Below, one piece after another: positions 1 through 8,331 of a stretch of 15,743 nt of DNA. Under the pieces are notes generated by a model. It was not told the origin of the DNA and made no database searches. It saw only the letters and a list, made by a program, of their open reading frames with translations. The position numbers and the translations under genes were made by a program. Each line of letters opens with the position of its first letter. Within the stretch, counting starts at the first letter, position 1. The DNA lies in the NCBI GenBank assembly GCA_001830475.1, contig MIAC01000119.1, positions 1,680 through 17,422 of the forward strand. Direction: 5' to 3'. The stretch comes from Rhodospirillales bacterium RIFCSPLOWO2_12_FULL_67_15 (GTDB lineage: Bacteria > Pseudomonadota > Alphaproteobacteria > Rhodospirillales > 2-12-FULL-67-15).

Positions 1-621
1 CGCGACCGTCTGCACGTTGGTCGAGGCTTCCTCGGACGCCGCCGCGACCGCGGTCGAGCGCTCGCTGGTGGTCTTGGCGATGGATTCCATCGACTCGGCG
101 GTGGATTGCAGTTCGGTCGCGGCCGAAGCAACCGTGCTGATCACGGTCTTGACATTGGCCTCGAACGCCTGCGAGACCTTGCCGAAGTCCTTGACCTTCT
201 TCTCGATGGCGCCGGCGGCGGCATTGACCGCCCGGCTGGCGTTGAGGAAGTTGCCGGTCATGCCTTTTTCGAGAATGCGGCGGAAATACTTGTTCTCGGC
301 GACATAGCCGAGCGAGGCCGCCGATTCGCGCACGTAGGCGTCGGCGCGGTCGATCATGTCGTCGATGGCGAACATCAATTCGCCGACATCGCCGCCCTCC
401 GTCACGTTGGTCAGGCGCGCCTCGAAGTTGCCGCGATCGATGTCCTTGCAAACTCCGGTCATCTTGGTCACCGCCGCCGCCGTCCGGCGGGCGAACAGCG
501 CCGCCGCGCACCCCAAGCCGGCGGCCACGAGCATGATCGCCGCCGAAACCGGCGAGAAGCTGCCCAGCGCCGCGTCCGCGGCGATCGCCGCCGCCGCCGC
601 CGCCGCCGCGGCAGCGGCCAT
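1..621 (-). CDS. Methyl-accepting chemotaxis protein, N-terminal part (runs off left edge)
   Basis: The visible 207 residues are the amino-terminal part of a chemoreceptor; the gene continues beyond base 1. I chose the ATG at 621, 10 bp after the stop of the upstream PAS gene. The protein begins with M followed by 11 alanines, then a second hydrophobic stretch at about residues 25-45 ending in ARR. A HAMP-like linker follows (about 45-100), then helical sequence with SAASLGYVAENKYFRRILEKG and the start of the signalling coiled coil (ATELQSTAESM, ERSTAVAAASEEAS). No periplasmic sensor domain fits between the hydrophobic segments, so input probably comes from the neighbouring PAS protein. Such receptors act at the inner membrane with CheA and CheW. 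The coiled-coil identification is solid. The exact start and the number of membrane passes are uncertain. Confidence 0.85.
   Translation of the reverse strand, partial: MAAAAAAAAAAAIAADAALGSFSPVSAAIMLVAAGLGCAAALFARRTAAAVTKMTGVCKDIDRGNFEARLTNVTEGGDVGELMFAIDDMIDRADAYVRESAASLGYVAENKYFRRILEKGMTGNFLNASRAVNAAAGAIEKKVKDFGKVSQAFEANVKTVISTVASAATELQSTAESMESIAKTTSERSTAVAAASEEASTNVQTVA
586..609. repeat. Trinucleotide repeat (CGC)8 inside the chemoreceptor gene
   Basis: Eight perfect tandem CGC units on the plus strand read as eight GCG alanine codons near the start of the minus-strand chemoreceptor gene. With three neighbouring non-identical Ala codons they give an 11-alanine tract. Slippage here would change the length of the alanine run without shifting the frame. 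Confidence 0.9.
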
Positions 622-631
622 TAGTGTCGCC

Positions 632-1159
632 TTAAAGAGAGAAGATGAATTCATCATAGCCGACCTTCTTTTCTGCGAGCAGGTTGACGAGCATGTTGAA
701 GCTGGATTGCATTCCGTCCTTGCGGTTGGGATGCCTGTTCTCCTCCTGGAGAAGGGTGCGATAGAGCGGAATGACCGTCTGGTCGAGAATGCGCCGGTCG
801 GGCGTGCGGCGATTCGAATGATAGCCGACGATGTTACCCGACGAATCCAGGCTCGGCGTCACGTGAGCGAAGACCCAGTAATGGTCGCCGTTCTGGGAGC
901 GGTTGACGACGTAGGCGAAGATCTCCTTGCCGTTCTGGATCGTGTCCCAGAGCAGCTTGAAGACGCAGCGCGGCATCTCGGAATTGCGCACGATGCTGTG
1001 CGGAGCGCCGAGCGCTTGCTTCTCGCTCAGGTCGGCGAGCCTCAGGAAGACACGGTTGGCGTAGACGATTTTTCCCTTGAGATCGGTCTTGCTGACGATG
1101 ACTTCGTCGTCCGCGAACGTTCGTTCCCGCCCGGTGAGCGGGCGTGCTTCTTCCGACAT
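632..1159 (-). CDS. Aer-like PAS domain protein, probable flavin or redox sensor
   Basis: This 175-residue protein is almost entirely one PAS domain (about residues 18-125), with a short helical tail and no membrane segment. It matches the PAS domain of the aerotaxis receptor Aer: ANRVFLRLADLS, then PHSIVRNSEMP, then W71, and NGDHYWVFAHVTP near residues 90-102. In E. coli Aer the corresponding region binds FAD. Arg58 and Trp71 are kept here, but the His after the Arg is Asn59. The gene lies just upstream of a chemoreceptor with no sensor domain of its own, so the pair may be a split Aer-type energy-taxis receptor; that is inference. The ATG at 1159 is preceded by a near-perfect Shine-Dalgarno site. 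Flavin binding is likely but not provable from sequence. Confidence 0.88.
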   Translation of the reverse strand: MSEEARPLTGRERTFADDEVIVSKTDLKGKIVYANRVFLRLADLSEKQALGAPHSIVRNSEMPRCVFKLLWDTIQNGKEIFAYVVNRSQNGDHYWVFAHVTPSLDSSGNIVGYHSNRRTPDRRILDQTVIPLYRTLLQEENRHPNRKDGMQSSFNMLVNLLAEKKVGYDEFIFSL

Positions 1160-1163
1160 GCGT

Positions 1164-1170
1164 TCCTCCT
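1164..1170 (-). promoter_or_regulatory. Strong Shine-Dalgarno site of the PAS gene
   Basis: On the minus strand AGGAGGA lies 4 bp upstream of the ATG at 1159. It supports that start and suggests efficient translation of the PAS protein. Confidence 0.75.
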
Positions 1171-1270
1171 TGACCTGTCGTCCGTGCCGGCGGAATCCCA
1201 GGAACCGGAACGGAAATCCTTGCCCGCCGGTCCTCGTCGGTTCTGCAAGGCGAACCCAGGGGGTTGTGTC

Positions 1271-1300
1271 CGTATATGATTAATAAATTTTGCGTTACAA
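1271..1300 (-). promoter_or_regulatory. Possible sigma70-type promoter of the PAS/chemoreceptor pair
   Basis: The stretch from about 1268 to 1350 is clearly AT-rich against its GC-rich surroundings. On the minus strand TTGTAA (1295-1300) and TATACG (1271-1276) are 18 bp apart. Both boxes are imperfect, matching the consensus at about 4 of 6 positions. The location upstream of the PAS gene and downstream of pheT makes a promoter here plausible. Confidence 0.3.
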
Positions 1301-1399
1301 GCCAGTAAGGGAATACCCGTACAAAAAATCCAGTGTTTTTATGAAGTTAAAGCTCGCACCCCGGAGGCGACGCGCGGCAAAGACGCGCGGGGCCGCGGG

Positions 1400-3805
1400 T
1401 CAGGTCCTGAGAACCGCGCCGGTCGCCCGGCCGACCTCGGCGACGATCTTTCCCGCCACAGCCTCGATCTCGGCTTCGGTCAGGGTTCGCTCGGCCGGCT
1501 GCAGCGTGACGCCGATCGCCACCGATTTCTTGCCCGCCGGCAGGCCTTCGCCGGCGAAGACGTCGAAAACGACGGCGCCGACGATCAGGGTCTTGTCGGC
1601 GCCGAGCGCGGCGCGGACGAGCGATTCCGCTGCCACGCTCTCGTCCACCACGAAGGCGAAATCGCGCGAAACGGGCTGGAACGGAGACAATTTCAGAATC
1701 GATCGCGCCCCGCCCCTGCCTTCCTTCGCCGGCGGAATCGCGTCGAGAAAGACCTCGAATCCGACCATGGGACCTTTCGCGTCCATCGCCTTCAACACAC
1801 GAGGATCGATCTCGCCGAAGGCGGCGAATGGGGTCTTGGGCCCCAGCGCGAGAACGCCGGATCGGCCCGGGTGGAAACAGGCGGGCGCGGGTTTGAGGAT
1901 TTGTAGCCGCGGCACCGGAACGTCGAGAAGCGCGAGCAGGCCGAGCGCGTCCGCCTTGGCGTCGAACACGTCCACCGGTCGCGCCGGAGCCGCCCAAGAG
2001 CGCTCCGCGAACGAACCCGCGCGCACCCCGGCGGCGACGAAAGACTGATCCTCGGGCCCGCTGCCTTCGTATCGGGGGCCGACCTCGAACAGCGCGGCAT
2101 CGGCGAGGCCGCGCGCGGCGTTGCGTGCCGCGGCCGCGATCAGGTTGGGCAGCAGCGAGGGCCGCATGGTGTCGAGATCGGCGCTGATGGGATTGACAAG
2201 GCGGAGCGATTCTTGCCCGCCGCCGAACAACGTCGCGTGAGAAGAAGACAGGAACGAAAGCGTTACCGCCTCGACCAGGCCGCGGCCGGCGAGCGCACGG
2301 CGCGCGGTGCCGCGGCGGCGTTGCGACTCGTTCAGCGCCGGCATGGGCAAATAGCTCGCTCGGGGCAGCGGCACCGTCGGAATCTTGTCGTAGCCGTGGA
2401 TGCGCGCGATTTCTTCCACTAGACAGGCCTCGCCGAAGATGTCGGGACGCCACGACGGCGGCACGACGGCGAAGGTCTTGCCTTCGCGGGCGATTTGGAA
2501 TCCGAGCGAGGTGAGAATCTTCTCGGTTTCGGCCGGAGCGAGATCGAGGCCGGCGAGCGTGCGCACCCGTTCGGGCCTGAGCGCAAGGGTACGCCGCCAA
2601 GAAGGCTCGGCCCCCGCGACCACGATCTCGGAGGGCTCGCCGCCGCACAGATCGAGAATCAGGCGGGTCGCGATCTCGATCCCGTCCTTGACGAAGGCGG
2701 GATCGACGCCGCGCTCGAAGCGGTAGCGCGCGTCCGAGAGGATTTCCAGTTTCCGTCCGGTCGCCGCCGTGCGCACCGGATCGAACCAGGCGGATTCGAC
2801 GAAGACCTCGGTCGTCGCCAAGGTCGCGCCCGAAGACTCCCCGCCGACGACGCCGCCGAGTCCGAGCGCGGACCGGTCGTCGGCGATCACGGTCATTTCG
2901 CCGTCCAGCACATACGTCTTGCCGTTGAGAGCTGCGAGCGTCTCGCCCGCGCGCGCGAGCCGGGCCCGGATCGCGCCCGCGATCTTGGCCGCGTCGAAAA
3001 CGTGCAACGGCCGGGCGAGGTCGCAGGTGACGAAGTTGGTGATGTCCACCAACGCCGAAATCGGACGAAGTCCGATCGCGTTGAGGCGGGCTTTGAGCCA
3101 GTCGGGACTTTCGCCGTTCTTGAGGCCCCTGATGTGGCGGCCGACGAAGTACGGACAGGCGTTGAGGGCGGAGTAGTCAAACTCGAGCTTGACGCCGATC
3201 GGGCTCCGGTAGGCGCCGGGCACCGGTTTCGACGCGAGTGGCTTCAGCCGCCCGCGCCCGGCCGCGGCGAGATCGCGCGCGATCCCCCGCACACCCAGGC
3301 AATCGCCGCGGTTGGGCGTGACCGCAATTTCGATCACCGGATCGGCGAGCCCGAGCGCGTCGGCCGCCGGCGAACCGAGCGGCGGCGCGGACGCCAACTC
3401 GACGATGCCCTCGTGCGTCTCGGAAAGTCCGAGCTCGCGCTCCGACAACATCATGCCGTTGCTTTCGACCCCGCGGATCGCGGTTTTCTTGAGGTGGACG
3501 GCGGTTCCGGGAACGAAGCTGCCGGCGGGCGCGAACACGCCGACCAGTCCGGCCCGCGCGTTCGCCGCGCCGCAGACGACCTGGAGCGTTTCCTTGCCGG
3601 TATTGACCGTGCAGACCTTGAGCCGGTCGGCGTTCGGATGGGGCGCGGCGGTGTCGATGCGGGCGACGACGAAATCCTTGAACGCTTGCGCAGGGTCGGC
3701 GACGCTTTCGACCTCGAGCCCGATCCGGGTCAGCGTCGCGGCGATCTCCTCGAGCGGCGCCGAAGTTTCCAGATGCTCCTTGAGCCAGGCCAGCGTGAGC
3801 TTCAC
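1400..3805 (-). CDS. pheT: Phenylalanine--tRNA ligase beta subunit
   Basis: PheT forms the alpha2-beta2 phenylalanyl-tRNA synthetase with PheS in the cytoplasm. It recognises tRNA-Phe and edits misacylated Tyr-tRNA. The 801 residues are close to the usual bacterial length. Visible parts are the N-terminal [12 protein letters not shown] start, the EMAP/OB-type tRNA-binding domain (about 39-148, with [12 protein letters not shown]), the B3/B4 editing domain ending near the family motif [10 protein letters not shown], the B5 domain, the catalytic-like core ([13 protein letters not shown], then SFLSSSHA), and a C-terminal FDX-ACB anticodon-binding domain (about 707-801). The start codon is GTG and overlaps the pheS stop by 4 bp (3802-3805), which indicates translational coupling and matched subunit synthesis. 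It is the last gene of the minus-strand translation cluster. I see no strong terminator after it. Confidence 0.98.
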   Translation of the reverse strand: MKLTLAWLKEHLETSAPLEEIAATLTRIGLEVESVADPAQAFKDFVVARIDTAAPHPNADRLKVCTVNTGKETLQVVCGAANARAGLVGVFAPAGSFVPGTAVHLKKTAIRGVESNGMMLSERELGLSETHEGIVELASAPPLGSPAADALGLADPVIEIAVTPNRGDCLGVRGIARDLAAAGRGRLKPLASKPVPGAYRSPIGVKLEFDYSALNACPYFVGRHIRGLKNGESPDWLKARLNAIGLRPISALVDITNFVTCDLARPLHVFDAAKIAGAIRARLARAGETLAALNGKTYVLDGEMTVIADDRSALGLGGVVGGESSGATLATTEVFVESAWFDPVRTAATGRKLEILSDARYRFERGVDPAFVKDGIEIATRLILDLCGGEPSEIVVAGAEPSWRRTLALRPERVRTLAGLDLAPAETEKILTSLGFQIAREGKTFAVVPPSWRPDIFGEACLVEEIARIHGYDKIPTVPLPRASYLPMPALNESQRRRGTARRALAGRGLVEAVTLSFLSSSHATLFGGGQESLRLVNPISADLDTMRPSLLPNLIAAAARNAARGLADAALFEVGPRYEGSGPEDQSFVAAGVRAGSFAERSWAAPARPVDVFDAKADALGLLALLDVPVPRLQILKPAPACFHPGRSGVLALGPKTPFAAFGEIDPRVLKAMDAKGPMVGFEVFLDAIPPAKEGRGGARSILKLSPFQPVSRDFAFVVDESVAAESLVRAALGADKTLIVGAVVFDVFAGEGLPAGKKSVAIGVTLQPAERTLTEAEIEAVAGKIVAEVGRATGAVLRT

Positions 3806-4902
3806 GGATTGAGCCCCCCGGTCAGGCCCGGCTGGGCGAGCGCGGCGAAGCCGTAGTGCCGAAGCCAGCGCAGGTCCGACTCGTAGAACGTGCGCAGATC
3901 CGGGATGCCGTACTTGAGCATGGCGATCCGCTCCAGCCCTAAGCCGAAGGCGAACCCCTGGTAGCGGGCGGGGTCGATGCCGCAGTTCTTCAGCACCCTC
4001 GGGTTGACCATGCCGCAGCCGAGAATCTCGAGCCAGTCGTCGCCGTGGCCGATGCGGAACTCGCCGCCCACGCGGGTGCAGCCGATGTCGACCTCGGCCG
4101 AGGGCTCGGTGAACGGGAAGTAGGAAGCGCGGAAACGCACCGGCAGATCCTCGATTCCGAAATAGGCGCGGCAGAATTCGATCAGGCAGCCCTTGAGGTG
4201 CCCCATGTGGGTCGTCTCGTCGATCGCCAGCCCTTCGACCTGGTGGAACATGGGCGAATGGGTCGCATCCGAATCGCAGCGATAGGTTCGCCCCGGCACG
4301 ATGATCCGGAGCGGCGGCTTCGCGCGCATCATGGTCCGGATTTGCACCGGCGAGGTGTGGGTGCGCAGCACCATGCGCGCGCGGCCGCCGGGCGACTCGC
4401 GCTCGCCCGGGAGGTAGAACGTATCGTGCTCTTGGCGCGCCGGATGGTCGGGAGGAATATTGAGGGCGGTGAAGTTGTACCAGTCGTCCTCGATGTCGGG
4501 CCCTTCGGCGACCGCGAACCCGATGTCGCCCAGGATGGCGATGACCTCGTCCATCGTCTGACTGACGGGATGGATGCGGCCGATGCGTTCGGGGCGCGGC
4601 GGCAGCGTCACGTCCACCGATTCGGACGCGAGCCGCGCGTCCAGCGCGCGGTCGGCGAGCCCGGCGCTGCGGGCCTCGAGCAGGGCGGCGATCTCGTCCT
4701 TGAGCGCGTTGAGCAAGGCCCCTCGGACGCGCCGTTCGTCGGGCGAAAGCGCCCCCAGGGTCTTCATCAATTCGGTGACGGTGCCCTTGCGCCCGAGCGC
4801 GGCGACGCGGATCTTCTCGATCGCGTCGGCATCGCCGGCCGCCGCGATCTCGGCGGTCAGCTCCGCTTTCAGTCTTTCAAGATCGGCGGCGGGCGGCGGC
4901 AT
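3802..4902 (-). CDS. pheS: Phenylalanine--tRNA ligase alpha subunit
   Basis: PheS is the catalytic class II subunit that activates phenylalanine with ATP and charges tRNA-Phe. The 366 residues hold an N-terminal coiled coil (about 1-90) followed by the class II core. Visible markers are [16 protein letters not shown] (133-148), THTSPVQIR (181-189), motif 2 [21 protein letters not shown] (204-224, key residues R205, R208 and H220), the [10 protein letters not shown] strand (290-299) and motif 3 [14 protein letters not shown] (316-329). The ATG at 4902 has only a weak upstream GGAA. A strong terminator-like hairpin lies between rplT and this start, so expression probably depends on read-through or attenuation. 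The 3' end overlaps the pheT GTG start. Confidence 0.98.
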   Translation of the reverse strand: MPPPAADLERLKAELTAEIAAAGDADAIEKIRVAALGRKGTVTELMKTLGALSPDERRVRGALLNALKDEIAALLEARSAGLADRALDARLASESVDVTLPPRPERIGRIHPVSQTMDEVIAILGDIGFAVAEGPDIEDDWYNFTALNIPPDHPARQEHDTFYLPGERESPGGRARMVLRTHTSPVQIRTMMRAKPPLRIIVPGRTYRCDSDATHSPMFHQVEGLAIDETTHMGHLKGCLIEFCRAYFGIEDLPVRFRASYFPFTEPSAEVDIGCTRVGGEFRIGHGDDWLEILGCGMVNPRVLKNCGIDPARYQGFAFGLGLERIAMLKYGIPDLRTFYESDLRWLRHYGFAALAQPGLTGGLNP

Positions 4903-4937
4903 CGTCGGTCGGTTCCGTGCATTTCGTTCTTGATGCG

Positions 4938-4974
4938 AAAAAGGGAGCCTGGCCTGGCGGGCCCGGCTCCCCTT
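4938..4974 (-). terminator. Intrinsic terminator or attenuator between rplT and pheS
   Basis: On the minus strand a hairpin with a perfect 7-bp outer stem (GGGAGCC/GGCTCCC, 4965-4971 with 4943-4949) continues across one mismatch into a 4-bp GGCC/GGCC inner stem closed by a 5-base loop. It is followed at once by five T residues (4942-4938). This is a textbook Rho-independent terminator shape, placed 22 bp after the rplT stop and 35 bp before pheS. In E. coli the pheST genes are controlled at the same junction by attenuation with the pheM leader peptide, so an attenuator is a reasonable reading. I found no Phe-rich leader peptide here. Confidence 0.8.
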
Positions 4975-4996
4975 ACCGATGCGTTTGGAAAAATCC

Positions 4997-5362
4997 TCAC
5001 GCGGACTTGGCGAGCGCGGCCCCGGCTTGTTCGACCAACGCCTTGAACGCCTCCGGCTCGCGCACCGCGAGGTCGGAGAGGACCTTGCGGTCGAGCGCGA
5101 TCCCGGCCTTGGTGAGCCCGGCCATCAGGCGCGAGTAGGTCATGCCGTGGACGCGGGCGCCGGCGTTGATGCGCTGAATCCAGAGGGCGCGGAAATCGCG
5201 CTTGCGGTTTTTCCGGTCGCGGTAGGCGTAGCGAAGCCCCTTTTCGACCTTCTCGATCGCGATGCGAAAGGCGTTCTTGGCGCGGCCGCGGTAGCCGGCC
5301 GCCTGCTTGAGGAGCTTCTTATGCCGGGCGTGAGTGGTCACGCCCCGTTTGACGCGGGCCAT
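4997..5362 (-). CDS. rplT: 50S ribosomal protein L20
   Basis: L20 is an early-assembly protein of the large subunit that binds 23S rRNA; in several bacteria it also represses its own operon. The 121 residues match the family length. The basic N-terminal extension [16 protein letters not shown] and the signatures [11 protein letters not shown] and [13 protein letters not shown] are clear. The ATG at 5362 is preceded by GGGAGG at good spacing and lies 15 bp after the rpmI stop, so the two genes are surely co-transcribed and co-translated. A strong terminator-like hairpin follows the gene. Confidence 0.98.
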   Translation of the reverse strand: MARVKRGVTTHARHKKLLKQAAGYRGRAKNAFRIAIEKVEKGLRYAYRDRKNRKRDFRALWIQRINAGARVHGMTYSRLMAGLTKAGIALDRKVLSDLAVREPEAFKALVEQAGAALAKSA

Positions 5363-5377
5363 GAAATCCTCCCGAGG

Positions 5378-5575
5378 TCAGCGATGATAGAGGTAGGATT
5401 TCACCAGCCGCGCGTCGGCGTCGCTGAGGATCATGGTGCCGCGGGACTGGCGCTTCATTTTCTGGCTGCGCTTGCTCAAGCCGTGACGGCGGCGCGAAGC
5501 GGCGGCCACCACCTTGCCGGTCCCGGTCAGCTTGAAACGCTTCTTGGCGCTGGATTTGGACTTGAGTTTGGGCAT
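5378..5575 (-). CDS. rpmI: 50S ribosomal protein L35
   Basis: L35 is a small basic protein of the large ribosomal subunit. From the ATG at 5575 it is 65 residues long, the normal size, and begins with the family signature [20 protein letters not shown]. The C-terminal half is rich in Arg and Lys ([20 protein letters not shown]). The reading frame stays open upstream to about 5686, but those codons do not resemble L35. The AGGA at 5585-5588 supports 5575 as the start. A promoter is predicted about 140 bp upstream, giving a leader that could hold an L20 operator. Confidence 0.97.
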   Translation of the reverse strand: MPKLKSKSSAKKRFKLTGTGKVVAAASRRRHGLSKRSQKMKRQSRGTMILSDADARLVKSYLYHR

Positions 5576-5706
5576 TTCGCGGTCCTTTCGGAAATGGCGA
5601 GCGTCGTTCGCGGCGGCGAGGCATGCCCGGCCCGAGGAATCCCCTTTGGCCTTCGCCCGGTCCGCCCGCTCCGCCGCCCCTTCCAATAAAGATGGGCCGG
5701 CGGAAG
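5576..5706 (-). promoter_or_regulatory. Long rpmI-rplT mRNA leader, candidate L20 operator
   Basis: From the predicted start point near 5706 to the rpmI ATG the mRNA would carry about 130 GC-rich untranslated bases. In E. coli and Bacillus the mRNA ahead of rpmI-rplT binds L20 for feedback control. I can see the space and the gene order but did not identify the specific L20-binding fold. A small hairpin (CCGGC/GCCGG, 5697-5711) lies at its 5' edge. Confidence 0.3.
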
Positions 5707-5712
5707 GCCGGG

Positions 5713-5741
5713 GTTATAACCCCCTCCCCCCGTCCTGACAA
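5713..5741 (-). promoter_or_regulatory. Sigma70-type promoter upstream of rpmI-rplT
   Basis: On the minus strand TTGTCA (5736-5741) and TATAAC (5713-5718) are separated by exactly 17 bp, each matching consensus at 5 of 6 positions. The -10 box lies inside a perfect 14-base palindrome, GGGGTTATAACCCC (5710-5723). The position in the 222-bp gap between infC and rpmI suggests that rpmI-rplT, and perhaps pheST, can be transcribed independently of thrS-infC. Confidence 0.6.
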
Positions 5742-5758
5742 GGGCGGGAAGCCGCGTC

Positions 5759-5794
5759 AAAAAGGGGCGCGGGCGGCGTCTGGCCGCCTCAGCC
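5759..5794 (-). terminator. Possible weak terminator after infC
   Basis: On the minus strand, a few bases after the infC stop, GGCGGC/GCCGCC pairs around a 5-base loop (5772-5788). A further GGC/GCC pair lies outside a 3-base internal loop (5766-5768 with 5792-5794), followed by CC and five T residues. The T run is separated from the strong stem by about 8 bases, so termination may be partial. It sits just upstream of the predicted rpmI promoter. Confidence 0.4.
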
Positions 5795-5797
5795 GAT

Positions 5798-6334
5798 CTA
5801 TTTCGGCGCGATCACCATCGTCATCATGCGGCCTTCGGTGCGGGGGGTCTGCTCGACCTTGGCGATCGCGTCGACGTCGGCGCGGATGCGGTCCAGCACC
5901 CTCGTGCCGAGTTCCATGTGGACCATTTCGCGGCCGCGGAAACGGATGGTCATCTTGACCTTATCGCCTTCGTCGAGGAAACGCCGGACGCTCCGCATCT
6001 TCACCTGGTAATCGTGCTCGTCGATCCCCGGGCGCATCTTGATCTCCTTGATGGCGATGACCTTCTGCTTCTTGCGCGCCTCGTTCTTCTTCTTCTGGAT
6101 TTCGTATTTGAATTTGCCGTAGTCGATGACCTTGCAGACGGGGGGATCGGCGTTGGGGGAAATCTCGATCAGATCGAGGCCGTATTCGTTGGCCTTCGCG
6201 ATCGCTTCGGGCGCCGTCACGACGCCGATCATCTGGCCGTCCGGCCCGACCAGCCGGACCTTGGGTGCGGTAATCTCCTCGTTCACGCGCGGCCCTTCGC
6301 GGGAGGGCGGCGGGGGGAGCGGTCGCCTGACGAT
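5798..6334 (-). CDS. infC: Translation initiation factor IF-3, predicted AUC start
   Basis: IF3 binds the 30S subunit, blocks premature 50S joining and rejects start codons other than AUG, GUG or UUG. The body is unmistakable: [55 protein letters not shown] and [12 protein letters not shown]. The first canonical start in frame is a GTG at 6286, which gives 162 residues beginning at NEEI. The usual basic N-terminal segment ([15 protein letters not shown]) is encoded in frame upstream, and no ATG, GTG or TTG occurs before the stop at 6386-6388. An ATC at 6332-6334 has AAAGGAG exactly 7 bp upstream, giving 178 residues, a normal IF3 length. Rare starts such as AUU in E. coli infC allow IF3 to limit its own synthesis, so I prefer the AUC start. 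The gene follows thrS, as in many proteobacteria. Confidence 0.93.
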   Translation of the reverse strand: MVRRPLPPPPSREGPRVNEEITAPKVRLVGPDGQMIGVVTAPEAIAKANEYGLDLIEISPNADPPVCKVIDYGKFKYEIQKKKNEARKKQKVIAIKEIKMRPGIDEHDYQVKMRSVRRFLDEGDKVKMTIRFRGREMVHMELGTRVLDRIRADVDAIAKVEQTPRTEGRMMTMVIAPK

Positions 6335-6341
6335 GGTCGAA

Positions 6342-6348
6342 CTCCTTT
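6342..6348 (-). promoter_or_regulatory. infC: Shine-Dalgarno site that decides the infC start
   Basis: AAAGGAG on the minus strand is followed by 7 bases and then ATC (6334-6332) in frame with IF3. The GTG at 6286 has only a modest AAGGG upstream and would drop the conserved N-terminal segment. Confidence 0.7.
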
Positions 6349-6385
6349 CTTTGGCGCGCGGGGCGGGAACCTTCCGACGGAAACT

Positions 6386-8299
6386 TTACGAAGGGCCCCG
6401 GGCTTCCGCGGCCAGTCTAGCGACGGCCTCTTGCAGTGCAAGGGCTTCTTGGGCCTCTCCGCCGAGCCGGCGCAGCGCCACGGTGCGCTCGCGCGCCTCG
6501 CGTCCGCCGACGACGAGCATCGCCGGCACCTTGGCCAGGCTGTGCTCGCGGACCTTGTAGTTGATCTTCTCGTTGCGCACGTCCGCATGCGCTTTGACCC
6601 CCGCGGCGTCGAGGGCGGCCAGGACCTCGGCGGCGTAGGCGTCGGCTTCGTTGGTGATGGTCGCGACCACCGCCTGCACCGGCGCGAGCCAGAACGGAAA
6701 CTTGCCCGCGTAATTCTCGATCAGGATGCCGATGAAGCGCTCGAACGAACCGAGGATCGCCCGGTGCAGCATCACCGGGCGGTGCTTGGCGCCGTCCTCG
6801 CCGATGTAATTGGCGTCGAGCCGCTCGGGCAGCACGAAATCCACCTGCAGCGTGCCGCACTGCCAATCCCGGCCGATGGCGTCGCGCAGCGCGAATTCGA
6901 GCTTGGGGCCGTAGAACGCGCCTTCGCCCGGATTGTGGGTGCAGGCGAGGCCGGCGGCCTCGGTCGCCGCGCGGAGCGCGGCTTCGGCCTTGTCCCAGAT
7001 GGCGTCGGAGCCGGCGCGCTTGTCCGGGCGGTCGGAATACTTGACCGCGACGTCGGCGAAACCGAAGTCGGCGTAGACGCGGCGAAGCAGATCGCAGAAC
7101 GCGCGGGTTTCGGAAACGATCTGATCCTCGGTGCAGAAGATGTGGGCGTCGTCCTGGGTGAAGGCGCGCACGCGCATCAACCCGTGCAGCGCGCCAGAGG
7201 GCTCGTTGCGGTGGCAGGAACCGAACTCGGCCATGCGCAGCGGCAGGTCGCGATAGCTTTTGATCCCGATCTTGAAAATCTGCACGTGGCAGGGGCAATT
7301 CATGGGCTTGAGCGCGAGAACGGATTCCTCTTCGGTCGTCGCGGTGAACATGTGCTCGCGGAACTTCTCCCAATGACCGGAGGCTTCCCAGAGCGCGCGG
7401 CCGACCAGCTGCGGCGTGTTGACCTCGACGTAGCCGGTTGCCGCGAGGCGGCGGCGCATGTAGTCCTGGATCGTGCGATAGAGCGTCCAGCCCTTGGGGT
7501 GCCAGAAGACCGAGCCGGCGGCGATGTCCTGCTGGTGGAAGAGATCCATCTCGCGTCCGAGCCGGCGGTGGTCGCGCTTCTCGGCTTCCTCGAGCATGGT
7601 GAGATGCGCCTTGAGTTGCTTCGCGTCCGGCCAGCAGGTGCCGTAAACGCGCTGGAGCATCTCGTTTCGGGAATCGCCCCGCCAGTACGCGCCGGCGAGC
7701 TTGGTGAGCTTGAACGCCTGGCCGAGCTTTCCGGTCGAGGGCAGATGCGGCCCCCGGCAAAGGTCCACGAACTTGCCCTGGCGATAGACCGAGAGGGTCT
7801 CGCCGGGCGGAATTTCCTCGATGATCTGGGCCTTGTAATGCTCGCCGATCCCCTTGAAGAAACGGATCGCGTCGTCGCGGTTCCATTCCTCGCGGACGAT
7901 CTTTTCGTCGCGGGCGACGATTGCGCGCATCCGCGCCTCGATTTTGTCCAAATCCTCGGGCGTGAAGGGGATCGCGCGCGCGAAATCGTAATAGAACCCG
8001 TGCTCGATCACCGGGCCGATGGTGACCTGGGTTTCGGGAAACAGTTCCTTGACCGCTTCCGCCAGCACGTGGGCGCAGTCGTGGCGCAGGATTTCGACGC
8101 CGTCGGCGTCACCAGCGGTGACGATCGATACCGCCGCGTCCTTTTCGATCCGGTGCGAGAGGTCGCGCAAGGTGCCGTCCACCCGCGCGGCGAGAGCGGC
8201 CTTGGCCAGCCCCGGTCCGATCGCCGCCGCGATCTCGGCGGCGGTCACGGGCGCTGCGAAGGCGCGGCGGCTTCCGTCGGGAAGAGTGATGGCGGGCAT
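6386..8299 (-). CDS. thrS: Threonine--tRNA ligase
   Basis: This class II synthetase charges tRNA-Thr and removes mischarged serine. The chosen ATG at 8299 gives 637 residues starting [10 protein letters not shown]; the frame is open further upstream, but that sequence belongs to no known part of ThrRS. Domains in order are TGS (1-60), the editing domain with H73xxxH77 and C181 in [10 protein letters not shown], the catalytic core (about 245-535), and the anticodon-binding domain (about 540-637, with [20 protein letters not shown]). The catalytic zinc ligands appear as C335, H386 and H512, each one position after the E. coli residues. The motif reads NCPCH where E. coli has NCPGH. There is no clear Shine-Dalgarno site. 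The gene starts 32 bp after the GT9 stop and ends 51 bp before infC, so it is part of the same minus-strand run. Confidence 0.98.
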   Translation of the reverse strand: MPAITLPDGSRRAFAAPVTAAEIAAAIGPGLAKAALAARVDGTLRDLSHRIEKDAAVSIVTAGDADGVEILRHDCAHVLAEAVKELFPETQVTIGPVIEHGFYYDFARAIPFTPEDLDKIEARMRAIVARDEKIVREEWNRDDAIRFFKGIGEHYKAQIIEEIPPGETLSVYRQGKFVDLCRGPHLPSTGKLGQAFKLTKLAGAYWRGDSRNEMLQRVYGTCWPDAKQLKAHLTMLEEAEKRDHRRLGREMDLFHQQDIAAGSVFWHPKGWTLYRTIQDYMRRRLAATGYVEVNTPQLVGRALWEASGHWEKFREHMFTATTEEESVLALKPMNCPCHVQIFKIGIKSYRDLPLRMAEFGSCHRNEPSGALHGLMRVRAFTQDDAHIFCTEDQIVSETRAFCDLLRRVYADFGFADVAVKYSDRPDKRAGSDAIWDKAEAALRAATEAAGLACTHNPGEGAFYGPKLEFALRDAIGRDWQCGTLQVDFVLPERLDANYIGEDGAKHRPVMLHRAILGSFERFIGILIENYAGKFPFWLAPVQAVVATITNEADAYAAEVLAALDAAGVKAHADVRNEKINYKVREHSLAKVPAMLVVGGREARERTVALRRLGGEAQEALALQEAVARLAAEARGPS

Positions 8300-8331
8300 T
8301 CGGCCGGAATGTAATGAGAGCCGCGCGCCTG

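Noticed and set aside
1371..1389. Terminator after pheT
   Set aside because: CGCGCG/CGCGCG can pair around a 7-base loop, but the stem is only 6 bp and no T run follows directly.
2495..3856. A 453-codon plus-strand frame and a 433-codon minus-strand frame (1347-2648) within pheT
   Set aside because: Both are out-of-frame shadows of pheT, rich in Arg/Ala/Gly with no family features.
4903..4996. pheM-like leader peptide before pheS
   Set aside because: I read the gap in all minus-strand frames. The only candidates have at most one Phe codon or simply overlap the pheS start.
5918..8314. A 798-codon open frame on the plus strand
   Set aside because: It lies wholly antisense to thrS and infC, two certain genes. 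Long antisense frames are expected at this GC content, and its translation shows no recognisable domain.
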